NCBI RefSeq assembly: GCF_004345365.1
Contig: NZ_SLVF01000004.1
Span: 62,001-126,000, forward strand
Reading direction: 5' to 3'
Source of the DNA: Kribbella sp. VKM Ac-2568
GTDB taxonomy: Bacteria > Actinomycetota > Actinomycetes > Propionibacteriales > Kribbellaceae
Length of the DNA stretch: 64,000 nt
Part shown: positions 1-7,834 of the stretch, piece after piece
Position numbering within the stretch: position 1 is the stretch's first letter
Layout: every line of letters begins with the position of its first letter
The notes under the pieces: generated by a model
Database searches by the model: none
Told to the model about the DNA's origin: nothing
What the model saw: the letters and a program-made list of their open reading frames with translations, nothing else
Translations under genes and position numbers: made by a program

Positions 1-36
1 CCGGCCCCATCACGTCAACGCGTTCACTCTGCTGCC

Positions 37-882
37 GTGACCGGGCGATTGGTGCTGGCGGGGACTCCTATCGGGGACTTTTCGGATGCTTCGCCGCGGT
101 TGGCGCGGGTGTTGGGGGAGGCCGACGTGGTGGCCGCGGAGGATACGCGGCGGTTGAAGCGGCTGACGTCGGAGCTGGGGATCGCGGTCAACGGGCGGGT
201 GACCAGCTTCTTCGAGGGGAACGAGCGGCAGCGGACGGACGAGTTGGTCGCCGCGCTGGTCGAGGGGCAGACCGTGGTCGTGGTCACCGATGCGGGGATG
301 CCGAGCGTGTCCGACCCGGGGTACCGGCTGGTGGCCGCCGCGATCGAGGCGGGCATCGACGTCACCGCGGTACCGGGGCCGTCCGCAGTACTGACCGCGC
401 TGGCGCTGAGCGGGCTGCCGGTGGACCGGTTCACGTTCGAGGGGTTCCTGCCGCGCAAGTCGGGGGAGCGGACGAAGCGGTTCCAGGAGCTCGCCAGGGA
501 ACAGCGCACGATGATCTTCTTCGAGGCGCCACATCGGCTCGCCGCGTCGCTCAAGGACATGGCCGACGCCTTCGGAGCAGACCGCCGTACTGCGGTGTGC
601 CGCGAGCTGACCAAGACCTATGAAGAGGTCAAGCGAGGCGGCGCCGCCGAACTGGCCGAGTGGGCCGCCGAGGGAGTCCGCGGGGAGATCACGGTCGTCG
701 TCAGCGGCGCCGATCCCTCCGCCCGTGAGCTCGGGCCGGAGGAGCTCGCCGCCGAGGTCGCCGCGGACGAGGAGGCCGGCACACCCCGCAAGCAGGCCAT
801 CTCCGACGTCGCCAAGCGCTTCAACGTCCCCAAACGCACCGTGTACGACGCCGTCCTGGCCGCCCGGGGCGCCGCGAAGTAG
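37..882 (+). CDS. rsmI: 16S rRNA (cytidine-1402 2'-O)-methyltransferase RsmI
   Basis: This cytoplasmic enzyme uses SAM to methylate the ribose 2'-O of C1402 in the 16S decoding centre. The 281-residue protein opens with the family's GTPIGDFSDASPRL stretch (usually GTPIGNLxDLSPR). It carries the TP-methylase fold with EDTRRLKRL near residue 40 and a VTDAGMPSVSDPGY loop near residue 90. The C-terminus KQAISDVAKRFNVPKRTVYDAV is the helix-turn-helix tail typical of RsmI. GTG at 37 is the first start giving the full N-terminus, and bases 1-36 hold nothing recognisable. metG follows on the same strand, 51 bp downstream, the neighbour seen in other actinobacteria. Length and motifs are normal, so the call is secure. 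Confidence 0.95.
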   Translation: MTGRLVLAGTPIGDFSDASPRLARVLGEADVVAAEDTRRLKRLTSELGIAVNGRVTSFFEGNERQRTDELVAALVEGQTVVVVTDAGMPSVSDPGYRLVAAAIEAGIDVTAVPGPSAVLTALALSGLPVDRFTFEGFLPRKSGERTKRFQELAREQRTMIFFEAPHRLAASLKDMADAFGADRRTAVCRELTKTYEEVKRGGAAELAEWAAEGVRGEITVVVSGADPSARELGPEELAAEVAADEEAGTPRKQAISDVAKRFNVPKRTVYDAVLAARGAAK

Positions 883-921
883 CCGCTTGAGACCCTGGTC
901 ATCGGCCCTGGTCCGGAGCAC

Positions 922-933
922 TACCCTTTTCCT
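922..933 (+). promoter_or_regulatory. Leaderless-type promoter of metG
   Basis: TACCCT at 922-927 fits the TANNNT -10 consensus and lies exactly six bases before the metG ATG. Transcription would therefore start at or next to the A of the start codon. No Shine-Dalgarno sequence precedes the gene, which agrees with leaderless initiation. I see no good -35 hexamer. The same TACCCT-N6-ATG arrangement precedes the histidine kinase at 45376. Confidence 0.5.
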
Positions 934-2505
934 ATGTCCGAGAAGGCCTTTTACGTCACCACCCCGATCTACTACGTCACGGCCCCGCCGCACATCGGCA
1001 GCGCCTACACGACGGTGGCCGGGGACGTCCTGACCCGCTGGCACGCCCAGCGCGGCGAGCGCAAGTGGTACCTGACGGGTACCGACGAGCACGGCGAGAA
1101 GGTGATGCGCAGCGCTCAGGCGCAGGGCATGACTCCGCAGGAGTGGACGGACAAGCTGGTCGAGGAGGCCTGGAAGCCGGCCTGGGCCGACGTGGACATC
1201 GACTACGACGACTTCATCCGCACCACCGAGCAGCGCCACACCGAGCGGGTCCGCGACTTCTGGCAGACGCTCTACGACAAGGGCGACGTCTACAAGGGTG
1301 AGTACGAGGGCCTGTACTGCGTCGGCTGCGAGGAGTTCAAGCTGCCGGCGGACATCCGCACCGACGAGGACGGCACCCAGCGGTGCATGATCCACGGCAC
1401 CGAGCTGGAGACGGTCTCGGAGACGAACTACTTCTTCCGGCTCTCCGCGTACGCCGACCGCCTGCTCGAGCTGTACGAGTCGCAGCCGGACTTCGTGGCG
1501 CCGGCCAGCGCGCGCAACGAGGTGATCTCGTTCGTCAAGCAGGGGCTGCAGGACCTGTCGATCACCCGGTCCACCTTCGACTGGGGTATCCCCGTGCCGT
1601 GGGACGAGAACCACGTCCTCTACGTGTGGATCGACGCGCTGCTGAACTACGTCACCGCCGCGGGCTACGGCACCGACCCCGAGCGGTTCGAGCAGCTCTG
1701 GCCGGTCGACGTGCACCTGGTCGGCAAGGACATCCTGCGGTTCCACGCGGTGATCTGGCCGGCCATGCTGATGGCCGCGGAGGTCGCCGTACCGAAGCAG
1801 GTCTTCGCGCACGGCTGGCTGCTGGTCGGCGGCGAGAAGATGAGCAAGTCCAAGCTGACCGCGATCGCGCCGCACGAGATCACCGACCACTTCGGCTCCG
1901 ACGCCTTCCGCTACTACTTCCTGCGGACCATCCAGTTCGGCTCGGACGGCTCGTTCTCCTGGGAGCACCTGAGCGCGGTCTACAACTCCGAGCTCGCCAA
2001 CGGCCTGGGCAACCTGGCCAGCCGGATCGCGGCGATGGTGAACAAGTACTTCGACGGCGAACTGCCCGAGGCGACCGACCACGGCCCGGCCGAGCAGGCG
2101 CTCGCGGACAAGCTGGCGGAGACCGTCGCGACCGCGGACAAGGCGATCGACACCATCGCGTTCCACGACGCGCTGGCGGCGATCAACGACCTGGTCGGCG
2201 CGGTGAACGTCTACGTCTCCGAGCAGGAGCCGTGGAAGGTGGCGAAGGACGAGTCCCAGCAGGCCCGCCTGGCGACCATCCTCTACACCTCGGCCGAGGT
2301 ACTGCGAGCCGTCGCCGTCCTGCACAACCCGACGATGCCGAAGACCGCCGCCAAGCTCTGGACCCTCCTCGGCGCCGAAGCCAAACTCGGTCCCCTCAAG
2401 GACCAGCGCATCCAGGACGCCGGCACCTGGGCCCAACTCCCCACCGGCTCGATCCTGGTCAAGGGCGACTCCCTCTTCCCCCGCCTCACCGATCCCGAGA
2501 GCTGA
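934..2505 (+). CDS. metG: Methionyl-tRNA synthetase
   Basis: A class I aminoacyl-tRNA synthetase that charges tRNA-Met and initiator tRNA in the cytoplasm. The 523 residues are normal for the short actinobacterial form without the C-terminal tRNA-binding domain. HIGS at residues 20-23 is the HIGH signature and KMSKS is at 302-306. A single zinc-knuckle region (CVGCEEF, later RCMIHG) sits in the connective domain. About 215 residues of helical anticodon-binding domain follow KMSKS. It is the housekeeping copy, in contrast to the shortened MetRS-like protein at 20267-21646. An 11-bp hairpin terminator follows the stop. Confidence 0.97.
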   Translation: MSEKAFYVTTPIYYVTAPPHIGSAYTTVAGDVLTRWHAQRGERKWYLTGTDEHGEKVMRSAQAQGMTPQEWTDKLVEEAWKPAWADVDIDYDDFIRTTEQRHTERVRDFWQTLYDKGDVYKGEYEGLYCVGCEEFKLPADIRTDEDGTQRCMIHGTELETVSETNYFFRLSAYADRLLELYESQPDFVAPASARNEVISFVKQGLQDLSITRSTFDWGIPVPWDENHVLYVWIDALLNYVTAAGYGTDPERFEQLWPVDVHLVGKDILRFHAVIWPAMLMAAEVAVPKQVFAHGWLLVGGEKMSKSKLTAIAPHEITDHFGSDAFRYYFLRTIQFGSDGSFSWEHLSAVYNSELANGLGNLASRIAAMVNKYFDGELPEATDHGPAEQALADKLAETVATADKAIDTIAFHDALAAINDLVGAVNVYVSEQEPWKVAKDESQQARLATILYTSAEVLRAVAVLHNPTMPKTAAKLWTLLGAEAKLGPLKDQRIQDAGTWAQLPTGSILVKGDSLFPRLTDPES

Positions 2506-2547
2506 CCGACAGGAGTGGCGGTGGGGGCGGCAGGCCGCCTCACCGGC

Positions 2548-2575
2548 GACCTGGGTCCCCCTCCGGACCCAGGTC
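2548..2575 (+). terminator. Hairpin terminator after metG, probably bidirectional
   Basis: GACCTGGGTCC at 2548-2558 and GGACCCAGGTC at 2565-2575 form a perfect 11-bp stem with a 6-base C-rich loop. It lies 43 bp after the metG stop and two bases beyond the stop of a small minus-strand frame at 2578, so it could serve both convergent genes. No U-tract follows, as is usual in high-GC actinobacteria. Confidence 0.75.
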
Positions 2576-2577
2576 GA

Positions 2578-2901
2578 TCAGAGGCGGGTGATCCCGCCCG
2601 GCCGGCCCGACTGCCAGTGCGGCGGCAAGAAGACCCTGGCCTCGTTCCGGCACGTTCCCCGGCAGACCGGGCAGGCGCTGGAGCGACAGGCGAAGCGGGT
2701 CCACACGCCGTACGGCTCGGGCAGCTCCCGATGCTTCTCCACCATCACGAGCTTGCAGTGCAGACAGCGTGGCGCGGTCTGCTGCCCGACGCGCCCAGCG
2801 GACTGGAGACGTGAGTTCGGCCTCCGGGAAGGATGAGCGACGCGTTGCGGTCCCGTTGTGGGTACACAGCTGGGTGGCGGCGCGGGTGGTACTCCGAACA
2901 T
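2578..2901 (-). CDS. Small Cys-rich, possibly zinc-binding protein (uncertain start)
   Basis: I do not recognise the family. The last 65 residues or so look genuinely coded. They hold a C-x2-C pair (CLHCKLVM) and a C-x4-C-x2-C-x3-C cluster (CRSSACPVCRGTC) with the spacing of a small zinc ribbon, and third codon positions there are almost all G or C. The stop lies two bases from the metG terminator, which supports a convergent gene. Upstream of about position 2790 the frame is Pro/Arg-rich with ordinary codon statistics, and no start has a good ribosome binding site. The given ATG at 2901 is only the most convenient one. It could equally be the surviving 3' part of a longer gene. Confidence 0.35.
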   Translation of the reverse strand: MFGVPPAPPPSCVPTTGPQRVAHPSRRPNSRLQSAGRVGQQTAPRCLHCKLVMVEKHRELPEPYGVWTRFACRSSACPVCRGTCRNEARVFLPPHWQSGRPGGITRL

Positions 2902-3288
2902 CCAGAGGGCGAATGCCCGGACTGCTCGAAGGACCCGAATCGGCAGTGGCCCGACTGTCAGGCGGATAGGGCGTCCGGTAGGACGCACCACAGCGGGTTC
3001 CAGGTAGGCGGCGGGATAGCGCCGCGGTCGGATCGGTGTGGACGCTGGTCGGCGTCCGGGTGGCCGGCTGGTGATCATGGTTCCCCTCCAGGTCCGATCC
3101 GGGATCGCCGGGTCGGAGGCCCAGTCCTGAGCACAGCTCTGTCAGCACCACAGTCGCCCCTCGAAGGGTGGCCATGAACGTCGCTGGAGATCTCCGTACA
3201 ACCCCGTACTGCCGGCGTACAGCGTCCGTTCGTTCATTCGGGTAGCGTCATGACTACTCCCTGTGGGAGTTGGCTTGAGGGGGCCGCG
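2902..3288. other. Non-coding stretch upstream of the nSTAND gene
   Basis: No convincing gene is seen in these 387 bases. A plus-strand frame from 2833 encodes an ECPDC/WPDC-containing peptide, but its codon use is mixed and its ATG has no properly spaced ribosome binding site. TAGCGT at 3243-3248 is a plausible -10 for the downstream gene and would start transcription near 3255. Confidence 0.4.
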
Positions 3289-6200
3289 ATGGACGAACGT
3301 TCAGTCGAACCGCGTGAAGCATCTCCGGACCGGATTCACACCCGGACCCAGTTCACCGCCGAGCTGAGGTTGCTCCGGGACAGGGCGGGCCGAACCGTCC
3401 GCGATCTGTCGACCCGCATCGGACGGCATCCACACAGCACCCTGGGCGACTGGTTCGCCGGGCGCAGTGTTCCGTCCACGTCCTCGAGGGCCTTGCTCGT
3501 CCGGGTCCTGGAGGAGTGTGGCGTCACAGAGAAGGACGACATCGAGCGTTGGCTCGAGGCCTGGCGTCGGGTCCAGCGGGCTCCGGGGCCGAGGAGTGGA
3601 TCAGCGCCGTATCGCGGCTTGGCCAGCTTCCAGCCGGCGGATGCCGAATGGTTCTTCGGCCGTGAGGCGCTGAGCGAGCAGGTGGCAAGTCAGATCATGA
3701 CTCTGCATGCCGGCGGCGGGGGATTGCAGGTCGTCGTCGGGGCCTCCGGTTCCGGGAAGTCTTCGCTGCTCAGAGCGGGCGTGGTGCCGGCGCTGGGTGC
3801 GCTGGCGGCGCCTGGTCGGCCGGCTTGGCCCGTGGCTCTGCTGACGCCTGGCGCCGAGCCCTTGGAGCAGTTGGCAGCTGCTCTCGCAGTCGGTACCGGG
3901 GTGTCGCCGGCAGAGCTGGCCGAGATCATCAAAGCCGATCCGGCGGCGGGGATGGTCGAACAGATCAGCAAGTTCACCGCCGGCGCGACTCGCCCGGCCC
4001 AGCCGGACGGTAGGCCTCCCGCGGATCTCGCCGACCGCTTGCTCATCGTGGTGGATCAGTTCGAGGAACTCTTCACGATGTGCCTGGACGAGCAGGATCG
4101 TCGCGCGTTCATCGCCGCGCTGGTCGCAGCGGCTCACTCGCCGGCAGAGCGCGGCGATCCTGACTCCGGACCACCGGTGGCGACCGTCGTCCTCCTAGGC
4201 CTGCGCGCGGACTTCTATCCGCAGGCCTTGCGGTACGCCGAGATCGCCGGCGTCCTCCAGAACGCCCAGTTCGTGGTCGGCCCCCTGAACGAGGAGGATC
4301 TTCGCCGAGCGATCGTCGAGCCGGCTTCGAAGGCCAATATCCAGATCGACGAGGGTCTCGTCGAGCTTCTGATCCGGGAAGCGGCGCCCGGAGCCGGTCC
4401 GGCCGGGGCGGCGCAGTCCGAGACCGGCGCTCTGCCGCTGCTGTCCCACGCACTCCTCGCGACCTGGCAACGCGCCGAGCGGGGCCGGATGACGACCATG
4501 GGATATCTGTCCACCGGCGGGATCAAGGGTGCTGTCGCAGAAACCGCCGAGGAGGTGTACGGCGACCTCACCGACGCCCAGAAGATCGTTGCACGGCGGG
4601 TATTCCTCCGGCTCGTGAATCTCGGTGAGGACACCGCCGACACGCGCCGGAAGGTCGTCCGCAACGAGTTGGAGGGCATCAGCAACACGGACGAAGCGGC
4701 ACTCGACGACGTCATCGAGCACTTCGTCGGCGCTCGCCTGCTGACGATGGACGCCGATACCATCGAGATCAGCCACGAGGCACTGCTGACCGCCTGGCCC
4801 CGGCTGCGAGGGTGGATCGACAGCGATCGCGACGGCCTGCGGCGGCATCGACAACTCGCCGACGACGCCAGACAGTGGCGGGAGCTCGGTCGTGAGCCGG
4901 GATCCCTCTATCGCGGCGGGAAGCTGGACGGCGTCCGGGACTGGACCGACGGTCGCGCCGCGAAGGGGGACCTCAATCCGCTCGAGGTGGACTTCCTCAC
5001 CGCCAGCGTCGCCGCTGAGCAGACCGAGCGCGCGGTCGCCCGCCGCCAGACGCTGAGGCTGAAGCGGATGGTGGCAGCCCTGACAGTGCTCGCGCTGTCC
5101 ACGGCGGGGCTGGCCGGTTACTCGTTCTGGAAACGGGACACGGCCAACAAGGACCGCGACCTGGCGATGTCGCGCCAGGTGGCGGTCACCGCGAACCGTC
5201 TGCGAGCGACCGATCCCGCCCTGGCGGCCCGGCTGTCGCTGGCTGCCTACCAGATCGCCCCGACGATGGAGGCCCGGTCGAGCCTCCTCGACGCGACCGG
5301 GACGCCGCCGGTCACGCGAATCGTGCGGCCGTCGAAGGGCGCGCAGAACGTGATCCTCAGCCCCGACGGGCGGACGATGTTCGCCGCCGGTACAGGTCCG
5401 AGTGACACGGCGATCCTGACCTGGGACCTCAGCGACCCTCGCCGGCCACGAGCGATCGGGCAACCGCTGGCGGATCACACGATGCCGGTGTTCGGCCTGG
5501 CAGTCAGTCCCGACGGCCGGCTCCTGGCCACCGGTGGCCGCGATCAGAAGGTCAGGCTCTGGAACATCGCTGACCCGGGACGGCCCGTTGCTCTCGGCGT
5601 CCTGCCCGCCGGTCCGAGCGGCACCGTGTATTCACTGGCCTTCACGCCCGACAGCCGAACCCTGGCCGCAGGCAGTTCCGACAAGACTGTGAAGCTGTGG
5701 GACGTCACCGACCCGGTTCGCGTGTCCGTCCTGAGGTCGCTTCCGCCGGCGACCGGCTTCGTCCAGAGCGTGGCGTTCAGCCCGGACGGCAGCGTCCTCG
5801 TGACAGGGGATGCCTCCGGGTATCTGTCCGTCTGGGATGCCAGAGAGGTTCGGAACATCAGGCTGGCAGGTCGGCAGCAGACCGGTCCCGACCAGATCAA
5901 CAGCTTGAAGTTCGCTCCGCAGGGCAGAGTGCTGGCTGTCGGCGGAACGAAGGGCTTGTTCCAGCTGTGGAACCTGACGAAGCCCGAAGCCGCTACCCGG
6001 ATGGCCTCTCAGATCCAGGTGCCGGAGAACTGGGTCAACGCGGTCGCGTTCAGCCCGGACGGCAGGCTGCTGGCCATCGGCAGCTCAGACAATGTGGCGC
6101 AAGTTTGGGAGGTCGCTACCGGGCGACTCGTCTCGTCCTTGCCGCACGCGGAGCCGGTTTCGTCGGTAGCCTTCGCCAGTGGTGATCGGTCGCTTCTCAC

Positions 6201-7281
6201 CGGTGGGTCCGACGGGGTCGCACGGCTGTGGTCGATCCCAGGACCGGTGATCACCGGCGCGACGGCGACGGTGGCATCGACGGTCTTCGGCCCGCACGGA
6301 TCGCTGGCAACCTTCGGTGGCCAGGCCTTCCTGGTGGACGTCTCACAACCGCGCGCGCCGGTTGCTCTCGCGCCGGGGCTCGTGTCGCCGCTGAGCAACG
6401 AGCCGGTCACCGGCGCCGGCGCCCTGAGCCCGGACGGACAGATTCTCGCTGCCGGGACAACGGGTACCTCGGTGCTGCTGTGGGACACCACCGACCCGGC
6501 CAGACCGAAGCCACTCGGGCCGGCGTTGACCGGTCCGAGCGCGATCGTGGAGTCGCTCGCCTTCACTCCGGACAGCCGGATTCTGGCGGCGGGCGGCGAC
6601 GACGGCCTGGTCCATCTGTGGGACCTGAGCGATCGGCACCGGCCGACGGCTCTGCCGGACGCACCAGGGGCCGGCAGCAACTACATCTACCAGGTCGCCA
6701 TCAGCCCGGACGGCCGGACCTTGGTGGGAGTGACCGCGGATGGCGTGATCCGGGTCTGGGACATGAGCAATCCGCGGCAGTTGCGCGCGCTGCCGTCGGT
6801 GAAGGGCTCCGTCGACCTGCTGTTCTCTGCCGCCTTCAGTCTGGACGGCAAGATCCTCGCCACGGGCAGCGCGGACGGCACGGTGCGCTTGTGGGACACC
6901 ACCCACCCGTCGGCGCTCACCCCGATCGGTGAGCCACTGAGCGGACCGGACGGCACTGTCGCAGCCGTTGCCTTCGGCCCGGACGGGCACACCCTGGCCG
7001 CGACGACGCGCAGCGGACAGGTCTGGTTCTGGGACGTGGCGAAGCCCGGGCAGCCGACGACGATCGCGATCCTCAGCGCGTCGGACGTCGCGATCTGGTC
7101 TGTCGGGTTCAGCCCGGACGGCCACACCGTCGCCACCGGGGGATCCGACCGCACGGTGAGGCTGTGGGAGATCGATCCCGTCCGAGCCATCGACCTGATC
7201 TGCTCGGCGGGCGGCGACTCGGTCTCTTCGGACGAGTGGGGCAAGTACCTGCCCGGCGTTCCCTATCGACCCGGTTGCTGA
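3289..7281 (+). CDS. HTH-nSTAND ATPase with a 14-blade WD40 region
   Basis: A 1330-residue STAND-type signalling ATPase. Domains in order: an XRE-like helix-turn-helix (residues about 20-65, LRDRAGRTVRDLSTRIGRHP); the nSTAND1 lead-in PYRGLASFQPADAEWFFGRE; Walker A GASGSGKSS at 151-159; Walker B LLIVVDQFEELF with Asp 256; sensor-like LLGLRADFY; one membrane segment at about 593-614; then WD40 repeats. I count 14 FSPDG/LWD-type blades between 5335 and 7180, enough for two seven-bladed propellers. The tail WGKYLPGVPYRPGC is shared by actinobacterial members. ATG 3289 is preferred over ATG 3250, because GAGGGGG ends six bases before it. STAND proteins oligomerise on ligand sensing, and some act in phage defence or developmental signalling. 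The ligand is unknown, and no separate effector gene is next to it. Confidence 0.9.
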   Translation: MDERSVEPREASPDRIHTRTQFTAELRLLRDRAGRTVRDLSTRIGRHPHSTLGDWFAGRSVPSTSSRALLVRVLEECGVTEKDDIERWLEAWRRVQRAPGPRSGSAPYRGLASFQPADAEWFFGREALSEQVASQIMTLHAGGGGLQVVVGASGSGKSSLLRAGVVPALGALAAPGRPAWPVALLTPGAEPLEQLAAALAVGTGVSPAELAEIIKADPAAGMVEQISKFTAGATRPAQPDGRPPADLADRLLIVVDQFEELFTMCLDEQDRRAFIAALVAAAHSPAERGDPDSGPPVATVVLLGLRADFYPQALRYAEIAGVLQNAQFVVGPLNEEDLRRAIVEPASKANIQIDEGLVELLIREAAPGAGPAGAAQSETGALPLLSHALLATWQRAERGRMTTMGYLSTGGIKGAVAETAEEVYGDLTDAQKIVARRVFLRLVNLGEDTADTRRKVVRNELEGISNTDEAALDDVIEHFVGARLLTMDADTIEISHEALLTAWPRLRGWIDSDRDGLRRHRQLADDARQWRELGREPGSLYRGGKLDGVRDWTDGRAAKGDLNPLEVDFLTASVAAEQTERAVARRQTLRLKRMVAALTVLALSTAGLAGYSFWKRDTANKDRDLAMSRQVAVTANRLRATDPALAARLSLAAYQIAPTMEARSSLLDATGTPPVTRIVRPSKGAQNVILSPDGRTMFAAGTGPSDTAILTWDLSDPRRPRAIGQPLADHTMPVFGLAVSPDGRLLATGGRDQKVRLWNIADPGRPVALGVLPAGPSGTVYSLAFTPDSRTLAAGSSDKTVKLWDVTDPVRVSVLRSLPPATGFVQSVAFSPDGSVLVTGDASGYLSVWDAREVRNIRLAGRQQTGPDQINSLKFAPQGRVLAVGGTKGLFQLWNLTKPEAATRMASQIQVPENWVNAVAFSPDGRLLAIGSSDNVAQVWEVATGRLVSSLPHAEPVSSVAFASGDRSLLTGGSDGVARLWSIPGPVITGATATVASTVFGPHGSLATFGGQAFLVDVSQPRAPVALAPGLVSPLSNEPVTGAGALSPDGQILAAGTTGTSVLLWDTTDPARPKPLGPALTGPSAIVESLAFTPDSRILAAGGDDGLVHLWDLSDRHRPTALPDAPGAGSNYIYQVAISPDGRTLVGVTADGVIRVWDMSNPRQLRALPSVKGSVDLLFSAAFSLDGKILATGSADGTVRLWDTTHPSALTPIGEPLSGPDGTVAAVAFGPDGHTLAATTRSGQVWFWDVAKPGQPTTIAILSASDVAIWSVGFSPDGHTVATGGSDRTVRLWEIDPVRAIDLICSAGGDSVSSDEWGKYLPGVPYRPGC

Positions 7282-7378
7282 CTCGGCCGCTACGGCGCGC
7301 GGTGACGCTTTTCTACAAGACCCAGAGGCTGTCCGGCCGTACCGTCGGAAGAGACAGAACCGATGGGAGCTGAACACC

Positions 7379-7807
7379 ATGGCCGACTACGTGGCCACCG
7401 CGAAAACCGAGATCAGCGCGTCACCGACCCAGGTCTGGGGGGTACTGACCGACCCCGAGCAGATCAAGAAGTTCATGTTCGGGGCGGACGTGGAGACCGA
7501 CTGGCAGCCCGGCAGCCCGATCATCTGGAAAGGCGTGTACGAGGGCAAGGAGTACGAGGACAAGGGTGAGATCCTCGCGGTCGAGCCCGGCCGGCTGCTC
7601 AAGGTGACCCACTACAGCCCGCTGAGCGGTCAGCCGGACACGCCCGAGAACTACCACACGCTCACCTACGAGCTGGAAGAGAGCGGGACCACCACCCGGT
7701 TGTCGCTGAGCCAGGACAACAACGCCAGCGAAGAGGAGGCGGAGCACTCCCGCGGTATGTGGGAGATGCTCGTGAACGGCGTGAAGGAAGCAGCCGAGCG
7801 CGGCTGA
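7379..7807 (+). CDS. SRPBCC (AHSA1-like) protein
   Basis: A 142-residue START/Bet v1-like protein of the Activator of Hsp90 ATPase homologue group. The family signature is visible: an N-terminal strand TAKTEISASPTQVWGVLTDPEQIKKF, a central GEILAVEPGRLLKVTHYSPL, and a long C-terminal helix ending MWEMLVNGVKEAAERG. These cytoplasmic proteins bind hydrophobic ligands. No substrate can be inferred. GGGAGC lies upstream of ATG 7379 with a somewhat long spacing. The gene follows the nSTAND gene by 97 bp and could be co-transcribed with it. A 21-bp perfect hairpin at 7863-7918 probably ends this unit. Confidence 0.85.
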   Translation: MADYVATAKTEISASPTQVWGVLTDPEQIKKFMFGADVETDWQPGSPIIWKGVYEGKEYEDKGEILAVEPGRLLKVTHYSPLSGQPDTPENYHTLTYELEESGTTTRLSLSQDNNASEEEAEHSRGMWEMLVNGVKEAAERG

Positions 7808-7834
7808 GCACTTACGATCCGTCATCATTGGCGG

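Noticed and set aside
10..2436. An 808-codon minus-strand reading frame opposite rsmI and metG
   Set aside because: It is Arg/Leu/Gly/Val-rich with no domain and lies exactly opposite two well-supported genes. Such long frames are a by-product of GC-rich third positions.
2833..3177. A plus-strand 114-codon frame with ECPDC and WPDC
   Set aside because: Codon use is mixed, the ATG is too close to the purine run to be initiated well, and it overlaps the promoter side of the nSTAND gene without similarity to known proteins.
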